This document shows, one piece after another, positions 1 to 5,775 of a stretch of 9,511 bases of DNA. The first letter of the stretch is position 1. Each line of letters starts with the position of its first letter. This DNA is from Planctomycetota bacterium (GTDB lineage Bacteria > Planctomycetota > Brocadiia > JAJRTI01). Both the position numbers and the translations under genes were made by a program. The notes below the pieces were generated by a model. That model had not been told where the DNA came from. It worked only from the letters and a program-made list of their open reading frames with translations, and did no database searches. Location: NCBI GenBank assembly GCA_024278415.1, contig JAJRTI010000331.1, forward strand, positions 1 to 9,511. Reading direction: 5' to 3'.

Positions 1-22
1 CGACAACCGAACACCGACAACC
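1..22. repeat. Fragment of an ACCGACAACC-type intergenic repeat upstream of gspG
   Basis: Bases 10-22 (AACACCGACAACC) recur exactly at 2663-2675 just before gspK, and bases 3-11 (ACAACCGAA) recur at 2677-2685. Both copies lie in the same orientation a short distance upstream of a gsp gene, and both are followed by a C-rich CCTCC run. This looks like the end of a dispersed intergenic repeat whose remainder lies before the window. No promoter could be assigned in 1-73. Confidence 0.5.
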
Positions 23-73
23 TCCCCCCACTGCCATCTGCATTCCATTCAACACATTGCCAGGAGTGCCCCC

Positions 74-511
74 ATGCATACGAAGAAACTCCTCGCGGCT
101 CGGTCGGGCTTCACGCTGATCGAGATCATGCTCGTGGTGATCATCATCACGATTCTCGCCAGCTTGGTCGTGCCGCGGTTTGCCGGCCAGTCGCAGAAAG
201 CGCGCGTGGCCGCGGCCCAGGCCCAGATCAGCAGCCTGGGCGTCGCGCTCGACATGTACGAGCTGCACAACGGCAGTTACCCCTCAACCGAGCAGGGCCT
301 CGAAGCCCTACGCGTGGCGCCTTCGAGCGATCCCGCACCGGCCGACTGGCAGGGGCCGTACATGAAGAAGGACATCCCGCTCGACCCCTGGAAGCATCCC
401 TACGTGTATGTCAGCCCCGGCGAGCACAATCCCGAAACGTATGACCTCTACTCCCGCGGCCCCGACGGCCAAGACGGGGGCGGGGACGACGTGACGAACT
501 GGGAACAGTGA
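74..511 (+). CDS. gspG: GspG, major pseudopilin of the type II secretion system
   Basis: This 145-residue protein is the main subunit of the periplasmic pseudopilus. It has a short basic leader, then the prepilin peptidase site G12|F13 (FTLIE) with the conserved Glu at +5 (E17), then the hydrophobic N-terminal helix (about residues 13-36). The C-terminal half is typical of GspG: YPSTEQGLEAL, then GPYMKKDIPLDPW, SPGEHNPETYDLYS, and the Asp/Gly-rich GPDGQDGGGDD loop ending in NW, which in this family forms the calcium site. The ATG at 74 has an AGGAG Shine-Dalgarno 7 nt upstream (62-66). Length is normal for the family. It is followed by 170 bp of repeat-rich DNA rather than directly by gspH, which could allow it to be expressed at a different level from the minor pseudopilins. 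The assignment is secure. Confidence 0.97.
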   Translation: MHTKKLLAARSGFTLIEIMLVVIIITILASLVVPRFAGQSQKARVAAAQAQISSLGVALDMYELHNGSYPSTEQGLEALRVAPSSDPAPADWQGPYMKKDIPLDPWKHPYVYVSPGEHNPETYDLYSRGPDGQDGGGDDVTNWEQ

Positions 512-521
512 GGCCGAGCAG

Positions 522-617
522 GCCACCAAGACACGAAGACACCGAGTCGCACGAAGGAAGACGGATTCCCCACGTGATTCTGCTTTGTGTGGCTTTGTGC
601 CTTGGTGTCTTTGTGGC
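522..617. repeat. Imperfect inverted repeat in the gspG-gspH gap
   Basis: Bases 522-557 and the reverse complement of 582-617 match at 27 of 36 positions, with a 24-nt spacer. The arms are built on a CACCAAGACAC / CACAAAGACACC theme. From memory, similar low-complexity CACAAAGACACAAAG-type intergenic repeats occur in many environmental bacterial genomes, but I could not search for this. A transcript could fold into a long imperfect hairpin downstream of gspG. There is no T-run, so it is not a canonical terminator. Confidence 0.65.
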
Positions 618-660
618 GTCTGAGCCCGTGATTGCTCCACATGAAATAGCGAGATACCTC

Positions 661-688
661 TTTGCGCCTTAGCGCCTTTGCGTGAGAC
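661..688. repeat. TTTGCGCCTTAGCGCCTTTG-type repeat overlapping the gspH start
   Basis: This tract has an internal near-direct repeat (TTTGCGCCTT then AGCGCCTTTGCG) and the same T/G/C low-complexity character as the right arm at 582-617. It runs into GTGAGACC, so the first possible gspH start codon (GTG at 682) lies inside repeat-like DNA. Its assignment to a dispersed repeat family rests on recall, not on a search. Confidence 0.45.
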
Positions 689-1224
689 CCACGTTGCGCC
701 TCCCAGCACACAACCGCGGCTTCACCATGTTCGAGATCATGCTCGTGCTGGTGATCATGGCGATCATCGCGGCCGGCGTGGCGCCCGCGCTCTCGCGGGC
801 CATGCCGGCGCTTGCGGTGCGCAGTGCGGCGCGCATGATCTTCGCATCCGCGCAGCGTGCGCGGTCGGAGGCCGTGGTCCGGGCCGTGCCGTTCAAGCTC
901 GTGCTCGACCTCACCGAGCGCACCCTGCGCATCACCGCGGAAACGGACCCCCTGTCCAAGCCGGGAGAGTTCGTCGAGTTGCCCGAGCCCTGGGCCAAGC
1001 GTGTCAAGCTTCCGCCTCAAGCCCAGATCGAGGAGGTCGCGACCACCGGCGAAGATGGCGAATCGGAGACGGTCATGTCCGGCGAGTGCGAGTTGGCGTT
1101 CAACCCGGACGGCACCGCGGCTGACGCGCAGATCAAGGTCGCATCCAGCCGCAGCGCCCCCCAGTGGATCCTCGTGCACGGCATCACAGGCCGCGTCGAG
1201 ATCACCGACCAGGAACCAGAATGA
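682..1224 (+). CDS. gspH: GspH, minor pseudopilin
   Basis: This 180-residue minor pseudopilin is expected to sit near the tip of the pseudopilus. The leader ends at the prepilin peptidase site G13|F14 (FTMFE, Glu at +5), followed by a hydrophobic helix (IMLVLVIMAIIAAGVAPAL) and the GspH-type stretch RSAARMIFASAQRARSEAV. The rest is a beta-rich globular domain with weak conservation, as usual for GspH. The start is uncertain: GTG 682 and TTG 694 both give a leader before the cleavage Gly, and neither has a good Shine-Dalgarno. ATG 727 is ruled out because it lies after the cleavage site. The stop overlaps the gspI start (ATGA at 1221-1224), indicating translational coupling. Confidence 0.92.
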   Translation: MRPTLRLPAHNRGFTMFEIMLVLVIMAIIAAGVAPALSRAMPALAVRSAARMIFASAQRARSEAVVRAVPFKLVLDLTERTLRITAETDPLSKPGEFVELPEPWAKRVKLPPQAQIEEVATTGEDGESETVMSGECELAFNPDGTAADAQIKVASSRSAPQWILVHGITGRVEITDQEPE

Positions 1225-1616
1225 AAACACACGCTGGCTTCACATTGCTCGAAGTGATGCTCGCGGTGTCCATCCTCGCCACCGCGCTCGTGCTCACGCT
1301 CGATGGTTTCTCCACGAGCATGCGCGCGGCGAAGTTGTCAGAGCGCTACACCGTCGCCAACATGCTCTTGCAGCGCAAGATCGCCGACCTGGAACTGCTC
1401 GACGCGATCGAGACAGGCGAGGAGGATGGCGACTTCGCTGACGAAGACGGCAACGACGACTACCCTGGCTACCGATGGACGACCGAGGTCGTCGAGTCGG
1501 AAGACATCGACGGCCTGCTGGAAGCCACGGTGAAAATCACGTGGCAGGATCGAGGCCACGAGCGGTCCGCCAAGGTCGTGCGCCTTTTTGCCAAGCCCTC
1601 CAATGAGGAGCAGTGA
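1221..1616 (+). CDS. gspI: GspI, minor pseudopilin
   Basis: This 131-residue minor pseudopilin forms the tip complex with GspJ and GspK in known systems. The short leader MKTHAG is followed by the cleaved N-terminus FTLLEVMLAVSILA, with Glu at +5 (E11), and a family-typical helix continuing into LSERYTVANMLLQRKIADLE. ATG 1221 is chosen over upstream in-frame starts because it gives a normal short leader and overlaps the gspH stop as ATGA. Residues 64-80 are strongly acidic (10 of 17 Asp/Glu), an insertion-like loop before the YPGYRW strand. It ends 1 nt before the preferred gspJ start. Confidence 0.95.
   Translation: MKTHAGFTLLEVMLAVSILATALVLTLDGFSTSMRAAKLSERYTVANMLLQRKIADLELLDAIETGEEDGDFADEDGNDDYPGYRWTTEVVESEDIDGLLEATVKITWQDRGHERSAKVVRLFAKPSNEEQ
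1605..1610 (+). promoter_or_regulatory. Shine-Dalgarno that fixes the gspJ start
   Basis: GAGGAG lies within the last codons of gspI, 7 nt before GTG 1618. It favours GTG 1618 over the in-frame TTG 1588 and ATG 1603, which would give a longer leader and a longer overlap with gspI. Confidence 0.7.
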
Positions 1617-1617
1617 C

Positions 1618-2310
1618 GTGGCGCGGCGCGCACAAGCCGGCTTCACACTGCTCGAGTTGCTGCTCGCGCTGTCGATCTTCGCGGTCGTCGCGGCCGGCAT
1701 CTACGGCACGATCCGCGCCGGCGTGGACGCCCAGCGCTCCGGCGAAGAGATGACGCGCGTCCTCCAGATCGGCCGCGTCGCTCTCGACCGCATCGTGCGC
1801 GCGGTGCGCGGCGCCTACGTGAGCCAAGGCGCGCTCGCCGGCGAGTTCATCGGCGAAGACCTCCAGCAAGACGAGTCCGATACCGACCTGCTGATCTTCG
1901 TGGCCGCAACGTACACGCCGAAGGAAGACGAAGCCGGCGAGTGCGACTTGGTCCGAATTGAGATCAAACTCGACCTCGACACGCAGACCGAAGAGACGGG
2001 CCTGGTCATGTCGACGCTGCCGGCCGTGCTCGACGAGATCGACGAAGCGCCGGACGTGGTGGAACTCGCGCCAGAGGTGGTGTCGCTCAACTTTCGGTAT
2101 TACGACGGAGAGCAGTGGCTCGACACCTGGGACTCGACCAACGACGTCCTGCTGCCCAAAGCCGTGGAGATCAAGCTGGCCGTGGCCCGCGATCCCGAGG
2201 ACGACGACTCGTCCAACTGGCGCTACTTCAGCACGGTCGTCGCGCTGCCCATGGCGGGAGCGGTCACGCAAGACGACATCGCCGAGGCCCAAGCCGCGGC
2301 GGCGGAATAG
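1618..2310 (+). CDS. gspJ: GspJ, minor pseudopilin
   Basis: This 230-residue minor pseudopilin is a tip-complex partner of GspI and GspK. The leader VARRAQAG is cut before FTLLELLLALSIF, with Glu at +5 (E13). The globular part shows GspJ features: GRVALDRIVRAVRGAY after the helix, and near the C-terminus the VSLNFRYYDGEQWLDTWDS block followed by LPKAVEIKLAV. Length is close to that of family members. The GTG start follows the gspI stop by 1 nt and has a GAGGAG site. The C-terminal tail after PMAGAV is Ala/Glu-rich. The stop codon's last G is the first base of the inverted repeat at 2310, so the gene ends at the edge of the repeat block. Confidence 0.95.
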   Translation: MARRAQAGFTLLELLLALSIFAVVAAGIYGTIRAGVDAQRSGEEMTRVLQIGRVALDRIVRAVRGAYVSQGALAGEFIGEDLQQDESDTDLLIFVAATYTPKEDEAGECDLVRIEIKLDLDTQTEETGLVMSTLPAVLDEIDEAPDVVELAPEVVSLNFRYYDGEQWLDTWDSTNDVLLPKAVEIKLAVARDPEDDDSSNWRYFSTVVALPMAGAVTQDDIAEAQAAAAE

Positions 2311-2331
2311 GTTTTTGGTTGTTGGTGACTC

Positions 2332-2355
2332 GCGGCGGACGGCCTCGTCCGCCGC
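2332..2355. repeat. Perfect 10-bp hairpin downstream of gspJ
   Basis: The arm GCGGCGGACG is followed by a GCCT loop and its exact reverse complement. It starts 22 nt after the gspJ stop. No T-run follows, so it looks like an mRNA-stabilising or REP-type stem rather than an intrinsic terminator. Its core GGACG-N4-CGTCC recurs in the next two hairpins. Confidence 0.75.
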
Positions 2356-2391
2356 TGTGGGCAATGGACTGCCGCCCTCGGACTCGGTCGG

Positions 2392-2411
2392 ACTGGACGT
2401 AGCCGTCCAGT
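2392..2411. repeat. Perfect 8-bp hairpin with a GGACG-N4-CGTCC core
   Basis: ACTGGACG and CGTCCAGT flank the loop TAGC. The 18-nt unit CTGGACGTAGCCGTCCAG (2393-2410) recurs 42 bp downstream with two differences. Confidence 0.75.
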
Positions 2412-2431
2412 TCAAGCCGTTGCGCCATGTT

Positions 2432-2455
2432 GCGCTGGACGTGGCCGCCCAGCGC
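2432..2455. repeat. Hairpin, second copy of the CTGGACG unit
   Basis: GCGCTGGACG pairs with CGCCCAGCGC around the loop TGGC, with a single A-C mismatch. The unit CTGGACGTGGCCGCCCAG (2435-2452) is a diverged copy of 2393-2410. Confidence 0.7.
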
Positions 2456-2507
2456 GAGTGACCCCCAACACCCAATGGTGCGAACTTAAGCGTTGGATGG
2501 CCTTCGG

Positions 2508-2527
2508 AAGCCCCAACGGGGCGACAG
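2508..2527. repeat. REP-like 20-nt hairpin motif, copy 1
   Basis: AAGCCCCAACGGGGCGACAG has a 5-bp stem GCCCC/GGGGC with a 3-nt loop and a GACAG tail. A second copy at 2552 keeps the flanks and the pairing with compensating stem changes. Confidence 0.7.
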
Positions 2528-2551
2528 GGTAAGCAACAGGCAACGGCGCCA

Positions 2552-2571
2552 AAGCCTCGTAGAGGCGACAG
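2552..2571. repeat. REP-like 20-nt hairpin motif, copy 2
   Basis: AAGCCTCGTAGAGGCGACAG has the stem GCCTC/GAGGC with a 3-nt loop and the same GACAG tail as copy 1, 44 bp away. The C-G to T-A change in the fourth stem pair is compensated on the other side. Confidence 0.7.
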
Positions 2572-2576
2572 TGCCC

Positions 2577-2605
2577 CCAGGCGGCCGTTGACCCCCGCCG
2601 CCTGG
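2577..2605. repeat. 9-bp perfect inverted repeat
   Basis: CCAGGCGGC (2577-2585) and GCCGCCTGG (2597-2605) are exact reverse complements around an 11-nt loop. Confidence 0.7.
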
Positions 2606-2617
2606 CTATTGACTGCC

Positions 2618-2630
2618 GCGCCTACGGCGC
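2618..2630. repeat. 5-bp stem, 3-nt loop hairpin
   Basis: GCGCC-TAC-GGCGC has the same geometry (5-bp stem, 3-nt loop) as the cores at 2510-2522 and 2554-2566, with different paired bases and no conserved flanks. It may be a more diverged member of the same family. Confidence 0.5.
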
Positions 2631-2705
2631 TGGAGAACGCTAAGTCAGCGCCATGGCCCCCTAACACCGACAACCAACAACCGAAAACCTCCTCCCTCTC
2701 CCACG

Positions 2706-3911
2706 ATGAACCCACGCACGCGCAACATGAGGCAAACCCGAGACCGCCGCCGCGGCATGGCGCTCATCTCCGTGCTGTGGATCACCGCGGTGCTCTCCGT
2801 GCTTGTGTTCACCTTCGCGCGCTCCATGACCACGCAGGTGCGCATCGCGGCGAATGGGCTCGATCAGACTGTGGCCCTCGAATTGGCCAAGTCCGGCATC
2901 GTGCGCGCCATCGTTGAGATCAACAACGACGATACCGACGACTGGGACGATGAAGAGGATTCGTGGTTTGGCGATGAGGACACGTTCAAGGAAGTCGCAC
3001 TCGGCGCCGGCACATACACGCTCATACGCGACAACGCCGGCCTCGTGAAGCCTGACGCGGGCGACGAAATCGCGTTAGGCATCGCGGACGAAGGCGGCAA
3101 GCTCGACGTCAACAACGCCACCTTGGAAATGATCGCCGCGTTGCCCGTGCTCCGAGACCACGACCCCGAGCAGATCGCCAGCGCGATCATCGATTGGCGC
3201 GACGAAGATGATGAGCCCACACAAGACGGCGCGGAGTCGCTCCACTACCAAGCGCTCACGCCGCCCTACATGTGCAAGAACGCACCGTTCGAAACGCTTG
3301 AGGAACTCCTGCTCGTGCGAGGCATCACGCGCGAGATCCTCTACGGCGAAGACACGAACCGCAACGGCGTGCTCGACGCGAACGAGAACGATGGCGACGA
3401 CTCCCCGCCCAGCGACGACAGCGACGGCGAACTCGACCGCGGGCTCATCGACTACGTGACCGTCTATTCGCCGAAGGCCGAGTCGAGTGATTCCAGTTCG
3501 CAGCAAACGCCCGCGGGCCAACCGGCATCGGCGCAACAATCGAACCTCCTGGTCAACGTGTACACCGCATCGAAAGACGTGCTCATGACGCTGCCCGGCA
3601 TGGACGAGGGGCTCGCGACGAAAATCGTCGAGTCACGCGGCGCCACGAGCGCGGACAAGTCGAACACGGAGTGGGTCTCCGAACTCGTCGGGTCCGACGT
3701 GTATTCCCAGATCCAGCGCTACCTCACCACCAAGTCCGACGTGTTCGTGGTGGACTCCGTGGGCCGCGTGTCGGGCAAGCCGGTGTTCAGGCGCATTCGA
3801 GCGGTCATTGACCGGCGCAACGGCTCGGCCCGCGTCATCTATTGGCGCGACATTACGTCGCTCGGCCCGCCCTTCAGATTCGAAGAAGACGACAGTGCCA
3901 GAAGCAACTGA
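2706..3911 (+). CDS. gspK: GspK, tip minor pseudopilin
   Basis: This 401-residue protein is the large minor pseudopilin thought to cap the pseudopilus. The leader is rich in Arg and ends at G17|M18, followed by MALISVLWITAVLSVLVFTFA. As usual for GspK it lacks the Glu at +5. The core matches the family: DEGGKLDVNNATLEM (about residues 128-142), IIDWRDEDDEP (about 161-171), then PPYMCKNAPFETLEELLLV and GITREILYG. Residues 279-310 (NVYTASKDVLMTLPGMDEGL) look like a helix-hairpin-helix segment. Two unusual stretches are an acidic insertion at residues 75-92 (12 of 18 Asp/Glu) and DTNRNGVLDANE at 216-227, which fits an EF-hand calcium loop. There is no Shine-Dalgarno before ATG 2706; the upstream run is CCTCC. 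ATG 2730 is a possible alternative start. The 3' end overlaps gspL. Confidence 0.95.
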   Translation: MNPRTRNMRQTRDRRRGMALISVLWITAVLSVLVFTFARSMTTQVRIAANGLDQTVALELAKSGIVRAIVEINNDDTDDWDDEEDSWFGDEDTFKEVALGAGTYTLIRDNAGLVKPDAGDEIALGIADEGGKLDVNNATLEMIAALPVLRDHDPEQIASAIIDWRDEDDEPTQDGAESLHYQALTPPYMCKNAPFETLEELLLVRGITREILYGEDTNRNGVLDANENDGDDSPPSDDSDGELDRGLIDYVTVYSPKAESSDSSSQQTPAGQPASAQQSNLLVNVYTASKDVLMTLPGMDEGLATKIVESRGATSADKSNTEWVSELVGSDVYSQIQRYLTTKSDVFVVDSVGRVSGKPVFRRIRAVIDRRNGSARVIYWRDITSLGPPFRFEEDDSARSN

Positions 3912-5418
3912 CAGTGCTGGCTTGCCAGCGAACGGCCTTGGCCAGTCCAAGAGGCCCCGCCGCGCGCTGCGGCGCGTGCTCGGGCTGGACGTGGGCCCCG
4001 ACGTGGTCTACGCGGCCGCGCTGCGGCGAGTGGCCCGCGGTGTGGCCGTGGACAAGACCTTGGCGCTCCCGGCGCCGGACGAGGCGAGCGACGACGCGTT
4101 CGGCCAGTGGCTCGGCGAGCAACTGCGCCCGGCCGGGCTCGCGAACTGGCCGTGCGTCGTGGTGTTGCCGCGGCGCACGGCTGTAATGAAGACGCTCACG
4201 CTGCCCCCCGGCAACGCGGCGGACCGGCAGCGCATGGCCATGTTCCAAGCCGAGAAGATGCTGCCGTTCCCGGTGGATTCCGCGTGTGTGGACTTCGCTC
4301 CCGTGCACGGCAGTGGCGACGAGATGGTGCTCTGCGCGGCCAAGACCGAGGACGTCGCGCGTTGGATCCGCATTGCCGAGCGCGCGGGGTTGAACGTGGT
4401 CGGGGTGAAAATGAACCCCTTGCCCTACGCCCGCGCCGCAGCCGAGGCGTTCCCGGCCGAAGATGGCGCGCCGGTCGCGGTCGCCTACCTGGGCGGCCGG
4501 GAAGCCGAGATTGCAATCGTCGCCAACGGCGCGGTGGTGCAGGACCGCGGTGTGGCTCTGCCACCGGCCCAGGACGCCGGCGACGCCGCCTGGCGCGGCA
4601 AGTTCATGGGCGAACTGCGCCGGTCGCTGACCGCGTTCGCTGCGCATGGCCGGCCCGTCGAGCGCTTGCTCCTGTGTGGCGAAGGCCGGCGCACCGCGTC
4701 GGAGGCCTCGACGGTCGCATTCGAGTTGAACCTCGATGTGAGCGTGGTCGCGGCAGGCCGAGGCAGGCAACTCCTGCAAAGCCTCCCCCGGGACGAGGCC
4801 GCTGCTCTCCCGCCGGAGAGCGGCGCGGTGCGCGCGGCCGCGGCCGCGGCCGAGGCCATCGCCGCACCCGGGCACGCCATCGATCTCATGCGGAGCCGGT
4901 TCCAGACCGCGGTGGACCAGGAGCACGCGAAGCGCAAGCGCTCGCGGCTTGTCGCCGCGCTCATCGCGGTCGTGGTGCTCGGCCTCCCGTGGGCAGGGCT
5001 GTGGTATCGCAAGGGCCAGTTGGCCAGGCTGGAGGCCCAGGCCCAAGCGTTGCGGCCGCGGGCGACGAAGCTGGCCACCATGCAGCGCACGCTGCGGTTC
5101 TACGCGTCGTGGCGCGAGAAGCGGCCCGACTGGCTCGACGTGATCGGCGAGCTGAGTTCCGAATCGCTCATGCCCTACGGCATCTACATCGTCTCGCTGA
5201 ACTTCAAAGAAGTCGAGGACCGCAAGCGCGGCAAGACCGAGTTCCAGATGCGCCTCAGCGGCCGCACCCAGGACGCCAAGCTCGTGCACGACGTGCTCAT
5301 TCCGAAGCTGTGCGCGTCGCGATGGTTCGACAACGTGATGTTGGAGAACGTGGGCCCGCCGGCCGATGGCAAGGGCCGCGCGTTCAAGCTCCAAGCCTCC
5401 GTGGTGGGCTTCAAGTAG
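3895..5418 (+). CDS. gspL: GspL-like platform protein (PilM-type cytoplasmic domain fused to a PilN-type membrane domain)
   Basis: The protein is about 507 residues. It starts with a basic leader and GLDVG (residues 30-34), the first phosphate-binding-type motif of the actin/FtsA/PilM fold. About 345 residues of PilM-like cytoplasmic domain follow. There is one transmembrane helix at about 350-370 (LVAALIAVVVLGLPWAGLWY), then a short coiled region (LARLEAQAQAL) and a periplasmic PilN-like domain to the end. In T2SS, GspL docks the GspE ATPase and pairs with GspM. The cytoplasmic part is about the size of whole PilM and longer than a typical proteobacterial GspL domain (roughly 240 residues), so it can be read as a PilM-PilN fusion. 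GTG 3895 is preferred (weak GAAGAAG 6 nt upstream, 17-bp overlap with gspK). TTG 3808 and GTG 3976 are possible. Confidence 0.88.
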   Translation: MPEATDSAGLPANGLGQSKRPRRALRRVLGLDVGPDVVYAAALRRVARGVAVDKTLALPAPDEASDDAFGQWLGEQLRPAGLANWPCVVVLPRRTAVMKTLTLPPGNAADRQRMAMFQAEKMLPFPVDSACVDFAPVHGSGDEMVLCAAKTEDVARWIRIAERAGLNVVGVKMNPLPYARAAAEAFPAEDGAPVAVAYLGGREAEIAIVANGAVVQDRGVALPPAQDAGDAAWRGKFMGELRRSLTAFAAHGRPVERLLLCGEGRRTASEASTVAFELNLDVSVVAAGRGRQLLQSLPRDEAAALPPESGAVRAAAAAAEAIAAPGHAIDLMRSRFQTAVDQEHAKRKRSRLVAALIAVVVLGLPWAGLWYRKGQLARLEAQAQALRPRATKLATMQRTLRFYASWREKRPDWLDVIGELSSESLMPYGIYIVSLNFKEVEDRKRGKTEFQMRLSGRTQDAKLVHDVLIPKLCASRWFDNVMLENVGPPADGKGRAFKLQASVVGFK

Positions 5419-5475
5419 CCGCGCGTTTGTTGTGCGATCCGTGCGGGCCGCCTCCCTTTGTTGCTGGGACATGAG

Positions 5476-5490
5476 GTCGGCCCCGCCGAC
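5476..5490. repeat. 6-bp hairpin downstream of gspL
   Basis: GTCGGC-CCC-GCCGAC is a perfect 6-bp stem with a 3-nt loop, 57 nt after the gspL stop. It stands just outside the larger nested inverted repeat. Confidence 0.55.
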
Positions 5491-5501
5491 TCCAGCGACG
5501 C

Positions 5502-5687
5502 CTCCGCAGGGCATGCCCCTGCGGAGCCGCGATTGGAGGCCAGATGAACGCCTCCCAAGCCACTGCTCCTTCCCCTTGCCTTTCCGCTCGGCATGCCGAG
5601 CGGAAAGGCAAGGGGAAGGAGAGAATAGATCCGGGTGAGCCCCGTCTGGCTACCAATCGTGGCTCCGCACGGACATGCCGAGCGGAG
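5502..5687. repeat. 186-bp nested imperfect palindrome between gspL and gspM
   Basis: The outer arms are symmetric about nearly the same centre as the perfect core. Bases 5502-5526 match the reverse complement of 5663-5687 at 21 of 25 positions. Bases 5522-5547 match the reverse complement of 5643-5668 at 22 of 26. Each outer arm is itself a small hairpin (CTCCGCAGG/CCTGCGGAG on the left; CTCCGC/GCGGAG on the right). The 13-mer CATGCCGAGCGGA occurs at 5592-5604 and 5674-5686, and its reverse complement at 5583-5595. The layout is like two inverted REP units around a palindrome (REPIN-like). The rest of the 357-bp gap (5419-5775) has no gene that I can support. Confidence 0.7.
5566..5621. repeat. 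56-bp perfect palindrome
   Basis: Bases 5566-5593 and 5594-5621 are exact reverse complements, 28 bp each with no spacer, centred on GCATGC. One arm is nearly pure pyrimidine over its first 20 bases (a single G). It can form a cruciform in DNA or a hairpin of about 26 bp in RNA. No T-run follows. Confidence 0.95.
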
Positions 5688-5775
5688 GCCCGGGCAAAAC
5701 GCAAGCAAGTTCCAAAGGCCGAAACGCGGGCTTGTTGCGCCCTTGCCAGCGTAGCAACCTAGAGAGACACACACC

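Larger units (their letters stand above)
2310..2689. repeat. Composite intergenic element between gspJ and gspK, bounded by 17-bp inverted repeats
   Basis: The gap of about 395 bp has no convincing gene. Its ends are imperfect inverted repeats: GGTTTTTGGTTGTTGGT (2310-2326) matches the reverse complement of ACCAACAACCGAAAACC (2673-2689) at 16 of 17 positions. Between them are seven short hairpins, listed separately. The left boundary touches the gspJ stop and the right boundary is 16 nt from the gspK ATG. There is no transposase gene, so it could be a MITE-like or REP-cluster insertion, but mobility is not shown. Confidence 0.55.

Noticed and set aside
727..1224. ATG 727 as the gspH start
   Set aside because: It lies after the prepilin peptidase cleavage Gly and would remove the leader and the processing site.
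2332..2355. Rho-independent terminator after gspJ
   Set aside because: The stem is strong but is followed by TGTGG rather than a T-run, and gspK-gspL clearly belong to the same system downstream.
2310..2689. CRISPR array
   Set aside because: The repeats are short, of several families, unevenly spaced and hairpin-forming with sequence change between copies. There are no uniform spacers and no cas genes.
2311..2705. Small protein genes in the gspJ-gspK gap
   Set aside because: The open frames there are overlapping continuations from other frames of gspJ, lack ribosome-binding sites and run through the hairpins.
1537..2715. Long minus-strand open frame opposite gspJ and the gspJ-gspK gap
   Set aside because: It runs through the hairpin element and opposite a secure gspJ, with low-complexity composition and no domain.
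3808..3894. TTG 3808 as the gspL start
   Set aside because: It would add a 29-residue tail read from the gspK coding region, with a much longer overlap. GTG 3895 gives a plausible N-terminus before GLDVG.
3874..5514. Very long open frame on the minus strand opposite gspL
   Set aside because: It is a by-product of high GC and codon bias on the opposite strand. Its translation is Arg/His/Gly-rich with no recognisable domain, while the + strand frame has clear PilM/PilN features.
5419..5775. Small genes in the gspL-gspM gap
   Set aside because: Open frames on both strands cross the perfect palindrome, so they arise from it. No start has a convincing ribosome-binding site and no product is recognisable.
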